A DNA stretch of 53,166 bases from Candidatus Parvarchaeota archaeon (GTDB lineage Archaea; Nanobdellota; Nanobdellia; JAFCGN01): positions 1 to 53,166 of the forward strand of contig JAFCGN010000007.1 in NCBI GenBank assembly GCA_017608045.1. The letters are read 5' to 3'. A program made the position numbers and the translations under genes. The notes under the pieces are model-generated. The model was not told the DNA's origin and made no database searches. It saw only the letters and a program-made list of their open reading frames with translations. Shown here piece by piece: positions 49,754-53,166 of this stretch (positions are counted from its first letter, which is position 1; every line of letters begins with the position of its first letter).

Positions 49754-51830
49754 AACATTATTACGCGATATAGAAAACAAGGATTTAGTTCTGCCTGAAT
49801 TTCAGAGAGAGTTTGTATGGAAAGAACAGGATGTAAAGACATTTATTCAATCTTTGTATAAAGGATACCCTACAGGTTCTTTACTTATTTGGAAAACTCT
49901 TAACCCACCAAAAATAAGGGGAGAAAAAAAAGATGCTGAGGGGGTTTATACTCGTGTTCTTCTTGACGGACAGCAAAGATTAACTACACTTTACTTATTC
50001 ATTAAAGGTAGATCCCCTCCATATTACCCCGATATGAAGAAGCGATTTAATCTTTATTTTAATGTAGAAACTGAAGAGTTCAGATATTTTCAAAAAACTT
50101 TAATGGAAGGTAAGAAAGAATGGATTTCTCTTTTAGATTTTTTTAAAGCTGGAAGTGCTGCTACATTTATAAATAACAGCGAAGACAAGGAGTTTTATTT
50201 TAAACATTTAGATCAATTAACAAAACTTGAAAATATAAAGACATATGATTATTTTGTTGATGAAGAAAAGCTTGGAAAATTAACTGAAATAAAAGAAGTT
50301 GTAAGAATATTTAACTTAGTTAATAAACAAGGACGAACATTATTAGAGGAAGATTTGGCGTTGGCTCATGTTTGTGTTTTTTGGCCTGAAATTAAAGAGA
50401 TTTTTAGAAAAGAATTGGAATTATTAGAAAAAAGCGGTTTTGAATTTGATTTTAATTTTTTGATTTTATGTTTAAACTGTGTTGCAACAGGTCATGCTAA
50501 ATTTGATAGTTTTTATAATGTTTCTGAAGATAAAATAAGAGATGCATGGACAAAAGTAAAGAGAAGTTTGGAATATTTGATTAATATACTTCACGACAAA
50601 GCTTATGTTAGTTCGACTAAATCTTATGAATTAAAATCTAATGCTTTGTTAGTACCGATGATTGTTTACTTATCCAATAACAGGTTTGAATTTAAAGATG
50701 AGAAAACATTAAACAAATTCTTATATTGGTTTTATAATGCAATGATGTGGGGAAGATATACAAGAAGAGGAAAATCATCGCCATTAGAACAAGATGTTGT
50801 AACAATCACAAGAGAAAATTCACCAGAATCATTAATCCATAATTTTAAAAGAGAAGTTCCATATTTTGAAGTCAAGCCTGAAAATATTAAAGGTGCTCCT
50901 GTTACAAGCCCGTTTTTTAATATGATGTTTATTATAGCTAAATCAGAAGGTGCAGTGGATTGGTTTAATGGTCAAGTTTTACATTCAAAATTGATTGGAA
51001 GTTCTTATAGGTTGCACAAACATCATATCTTTCCAAGGAGTATATTAAAGAAATATGGTTATTATAATGAAATTGAAAAGAAAAAAATGGTCAATGAAAT
51101 TGCTAATAGAGCATTCCTAACAGAGAGAGCTAATATTCAAATAAGAAATTCAAAACCTGAGAAGTATTTACCTAAAGTATTGAAAAAATACCCTAGTGCA
51201 TTAAAGTCTCAATTTGTTTCTGAGAAAGAAGATCTTTGGAAAATTGAAAATTTTGAAGACTTTTTAAGAGATAGAAGAAAAAGGATTGCAGAACAAATTA
51301 ACAAATTTATGAAAAATTTAGTGGATAGTGATTTGCCTAAACTAGATATTCGTGAATTAATTAAACAGGAAGAAAGCTACAATCTTGAATTTAAATCAAC
51401 ATTCTCTTGGAATCTAAAAGAAGAAAAAGTAGATAAAGATATAAAATATTCAGTTTTGAAAACAATTGTTGGGTTTATGAATGCAAACGGTGGGACTCTT
51501 CTTATTGGGGTTAGCGATGACAAAAAGATAATTGGCTTGGAATATGACTATAAAGCAAATTGGAAAGGAAACAAAGACGGTTTCTTGCTAGATTTTAGAA
51601 ATTTTATTGAAAAACAGATAGGTATAACAAATTATAATCGTTATATCACCCTAAATTTTATGGAAATTAATAATAAAGAGATTTTAATGGTTCAAGTTGA
51701 AAAAAGTTTAGATCCAATCTTTGTCAAAGCGAACGGTAAGAAAATTATGTATGTTAGATTAGATAACAAAACTGAACCTATAGATGACCCAGAAGAAATA
51801 AATAAGTATATTGAAGATAATTGGAAATGA
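49743..51830 (+). CDS. DUF262 (GmrSD-like) - HNH - Schlafen/AlbA_2 fusion protein
   Basis: The 695-residue protein starts with a DUF262 domain (LVLPEFQREFVWKEQDVKTFIQSLYKGYPTGSLLIW and the DGQQR motif at 75-79), the ParB-like NTPase part of GmrSD type IV restriction systems. An HNH-like region around KHHIFPRS (His427-His428) corresponds to the DUF1524 nuclease. Residues ~540-695 form an AlbA_2/Schlafen domain (YNLEFKSTF..., VGFMNANGGTLLIGVSDDKKIIGL..., DPIFVKANGKKIMYVRLDNKTEPI). It probably senses and cuts foreign DNA or RNA. It is coupled to an RHH protein, and followed by decayed genes typical of a defence-rich variable region. Confidence 0.85.
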   Translation: MEVETLLRDIENKDLVLPEFQREFVWKEQDVKTFIQSLYKGYPTGSLLIWKTLNPPKIRGEKKDAEGVYTRVLLDGQQRLTTLYLFIKGRSPPYYPDMKKRFNLYFNVETEEFRYFQKTLMEGKKEWISLLDFFKAGSAATFINNSEDKEFYFKHLDQLTKLENIKTYDYFVDEEKLGKLTEIKEVVRIFNLVNKQGRTLLEEDLALAHVCVFWPEIKEIFRKELELLEKSGFEFDFNFLILCLNCVATGHAKFDSFYNVSEDKIRDAWTKVKRSLEYLINILHDKAYVSSTKSYELKSNALLVPMIVYLSNNRFEFKDEKTLNKFLYWFYNAMMWGRYTRRGKSSPLEQDVVTITRENSPESLIHNFKREVPYFEVKPENIKGAPVTSPFFNMMFIIAKSEGAVDWFNGQVLHSKLIGSSYRLHKHHIFPRSILKKYGYYNEIEKKKMVNEIANRAFLTERANIQIRNSKPEKYLPKVLKKYPSALKSQFVSEKEDLWKIENFEDFLRDRRKRIAEQINKFMKNLVDSDLPKLDIRELIKQEESYNLEFKSTFSWNLKEEKVDKDIKYSVLKTIVGFMNANGGTLLIGVSDDKKIIGLEYDYKANWKGNKDGFLLDFRNFIEKQIGITNYNRYITLNFMEINNKEILMVQVEKSLDPIFVKANGKKIMYVRLDNKTEPIDDPEEINKYIEDNWK

Positions 51831-51835
51831 TAGCA

Positions 51836-52551
51836 ATGAGCAATAAAAAAGTAGAGATTACAAAAGGGTTGAAGTGAGCATAAAACTTTCATTAAAACAT
51901 ACTCCTGCAAAAGATATATCTTGAGTGTTATTAAAGTTAGTCTTTTAGCCGTACTTGTTATTGGTGGGTCAATTTCCTCATTAATTGAAGATTATATTCC
52001 AAGAAAGAAAGAGGAGCGTCTTCTTAGTTTCATAAAAGGATTAACTATCAAACTTGAAGAATATGTCCAGATTGATGTAAAATATATCAAAACAGAAGAT
52101 TTTGCATACTTATTTGAAGAATGTATGAAAGGAGTTTTATCAAACTACCAAGAACAAAAATTATTTTATTTTAAAGGCATTATTATTATAAATTCTTTAA
52201 GGCGAGATATAAAGAACAAAAAGATATTATTTACATCTTGTTAATAGTCTAACAGATTTACATTTAAGAATTTTAGTAACCTCTAATAATCCAAAAGCTT
52301 ATTTTGATAGTTATAATTTAGATGCAAATTTAATTCAGGGAATGTCATTTGGAAAGGTTTTTGAAGTTGCTTTAATAGGAATAGAATCTGAAATGATTAG
52401 GTCAGCATATGGAGACTTATTCTAGATATATTTATTGAATACTGATAAAAGCATTTTTGGAACATTGATAACAGGAACAGGTTTTAATATTGTAAAAGGA
52501 AGAGTTATTAATTTTGGAAGATCTTTTATTGACTTCTGTACAAATTATTGA
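51836..52551 (+). pseudogene. Decayed gene of a small accessory protein family
   Basis: At least three frames carry consecutive parts of one protein. 51921-52244 reads VLVIGGSISSLIEDYIPRKKEERLLSFIKGL...EDFAYLFEECMKGVLSNYQEQKLFYFKGII. Another frame from ~52240 to the TAG near 52422-52424 reads NSLTDLHLRILVTSNNPKAYF...EMIRSAYGDLF. A third runs to TGA 52549-52551 and reads LLNTDKSIFGTLITGTGFNIVKGRVINFGRSF. An N-terminal piece (ATG 51836, MSNKKVEITKGLK) is also out of frame. Similar proteins, as I recall, occur next to defence genes. Several independent breaks show it is dead. Confidence 0.72.
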
Positions 52552-52620
52552 TTAAATTTTCTTGTCTCCCCTCTAATAAATTTCTTTTACGCAGTAGAAG
52601 ATTATCTGTCCGAGGACTGA

Positions 52621-52857
52621 ACTTCACTCTTTTGTCTTAATGAACGTATTGTCTGCTTCGCAGTTATTGATATCAAAGTAAGTAAAAACTACGGCACCTA
52701 TCCGATTTTCGGCAGTAAGGAAACTCTCTCCGTTCCTTTTATTCCGAGCCACGCTGCTTTCTCATCCTTCAGGTTTAATTATAATAACAGATTTAACTGG
52801 AAATTCCTTGCAAGAAGTGTAGAAAATTTGGGAAAATCGCTTTGGAAACTTCATTAA
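52621..52857 (+). pseudogene. Coding-like remnant without start codon, foreign composition
   Basis: Between the decayed gene and the last gene (52552-52955) the DNA is richer in C and G than its surroundings. A frame without a usable start reads ..VIDIKVSKNYGTYPIFGSKETLSVPFIPSHAAFSSFRF.. and ends at TAA 52855-52857. The YGTYPIFGS piece faintly recalls HsdS-type proteins, but this is too weak to name. The rest of the gap shows nothing. Most likely debris from transferred DNA. Confidence 0.35.
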
Positions 52858-52955
52858 ATCACATATGTTAATTGTAATTATTTTTAAGGACTAAAAGTAA
52901 AAGAAACAGTTCATGAAAAGAAAGATTTATTAATTAATGGGTATATCTCGGTAAT

Positions 52956-53166
52956 ATGGAAGATCCAATCATTTCTTTTAAAGGACGAAACGGAAAAATT
53001 GAGTTGTATAAAGATTTTGTAAGATTGGATAGAAGAACAGTGATGGGAGTTTTAATGCAAGGATTAAAAGGTAAAAAGGATATTTTTTTTCACAATATAA
53101 CTTCCATTCAAATAAAAAAGCCTGGATTGACCGTAGGTTATCTTCAATTTTCAATTCCAGGGGGTA
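52956..53166 (+). CDS. DUF4429/bPH-type protein, cut by window end
   Basis: ATG 52956 opens a frame that runs off the window after 70 codons. The visible part (ISFKGRNGKIELYKDFVRLDRRTVMGVLMQGLKGKKDIFFHNITSIQIKKPGLTVGYLQFSIPGG) matches the N-terminal DUF4429 pattern (G-x-N-G-x-I-E-V-Y..., LxGLKGxKxIPxxxITSIQxKKxGLTxGYxQFSxxGG). These PH-like proteins often carry a C-terminal SHOCT segment. The function is unknown; they are common in mobile and accessory regions. It has a TATA-like TTTATTAATTAA about 20-30 nt upstream. Confidence 0.75.
   Translation, partial: MEDPIISFKGRNGKIELYKDFVRLDRRTVMGVLMQGLKGKKDIFFHNITSIQIKKPGLTVGYLQFSIPGG

Noticed and set aside
52621-52857. Type I restriction specificity subunit (HsdS) fragment
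   Set aside because: Only a short YGTYPIFGS-like piece is suggestive; there is no start codon and no hsdM or hsdR nearby, so I do not name it.

Overview
The window is archaeal chromosomal DNA, very AT-rich, and most likely from a small-genome DPANN-type lineage (Woesearchaeota/Pacearchaeota-like; the lineage is inference). The archaeal signs are direct. They include archaeal/eukaryotic-type GlyRS and PheRS alpha/beta, an Hjc resolvase, Dph6, a DtdA-type D-aminoacyl-tRNA deacylase, archaeal UMP kinase, type-4 uracil-DNA glycosylase, TrmB and KaiC-like proteins. There are also class III signal peptides, TATA boxes 22-31 nt upstream of start codons (leaderless genes), and three tRNA genes without encoded CCA, one of them with an intron in the anticodon loop.

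Layout. 1-366: end of a Nudix hydrolase. 471-3657: a perfect 86-bp tandem duplication, then a large secreted coiled-coil protein and a small lipoprotein-like partner. 3763-5701: GlyRS and a HIT protein. 5711-7651: a decayed nucleotidyltransferase with its intact small partner, then an AAA-type ATPase divergent from an AbiEi-like winged-helix protein around a perfect 20-bp palindrome. 7648-21182: housekeeping genes (UDG, PheS-PheT, GNAT, Dph6, TrmB, CorA, Trm9-like methyltransferase, Hjc, tRNA-Thr, RNA m5C methyltransferase plus PUA-like protein, PAP2 phosphatase) mixed with small membrane proteins.

21285-27600 is the most notable block. It is a signalling island with a P-loop-less KaiC-like protein, two multi-pass membrane proteins, a soluble four-PAS histidine kinase, two stand-alone receivers, a second P-loop-less KaiC-like paralogue, and a convergent KaiC-like ATPase with an intact Walker A. 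It sits immediately upstream of a five-gene pilin/adhesin operon (27701-32061). After a frameshifted GTPase gene comes a type IV pilus/Tad-like engine (32795-36880: accessory protein, ATPase, two platform proteins). A second, orphan secretion ATPase lies at 39669-41603. A plausible reading is that the island senses a signal and controls surface-filament assembly; this is inference.

36887-45709 holds UMP kinase and MinD (ATGA overlap), an NlpC/P60-like candidate, tRNA-Phe, surface and winged-helix proteins, DtdA, tRNA-Gln and a UPF0282 metallo-hydrolase. From 45710 onward the window becomes accessory in character. It has repeat-rich noncoding DNA (45710-46286 and 46890-47785), a coiled-coil winged-helix protein, a winged-helix protein convergent with a PIN nuclease, and a GC-rich 16-bp hairpin. 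Next is a ribbon-helix-helix protein overlapping a DUF262-HNH-Schlafen/AlbA_2 fusion (candidate defence gene), then two decayed genes and the start of a DUF4429-type protein cut by the window end.
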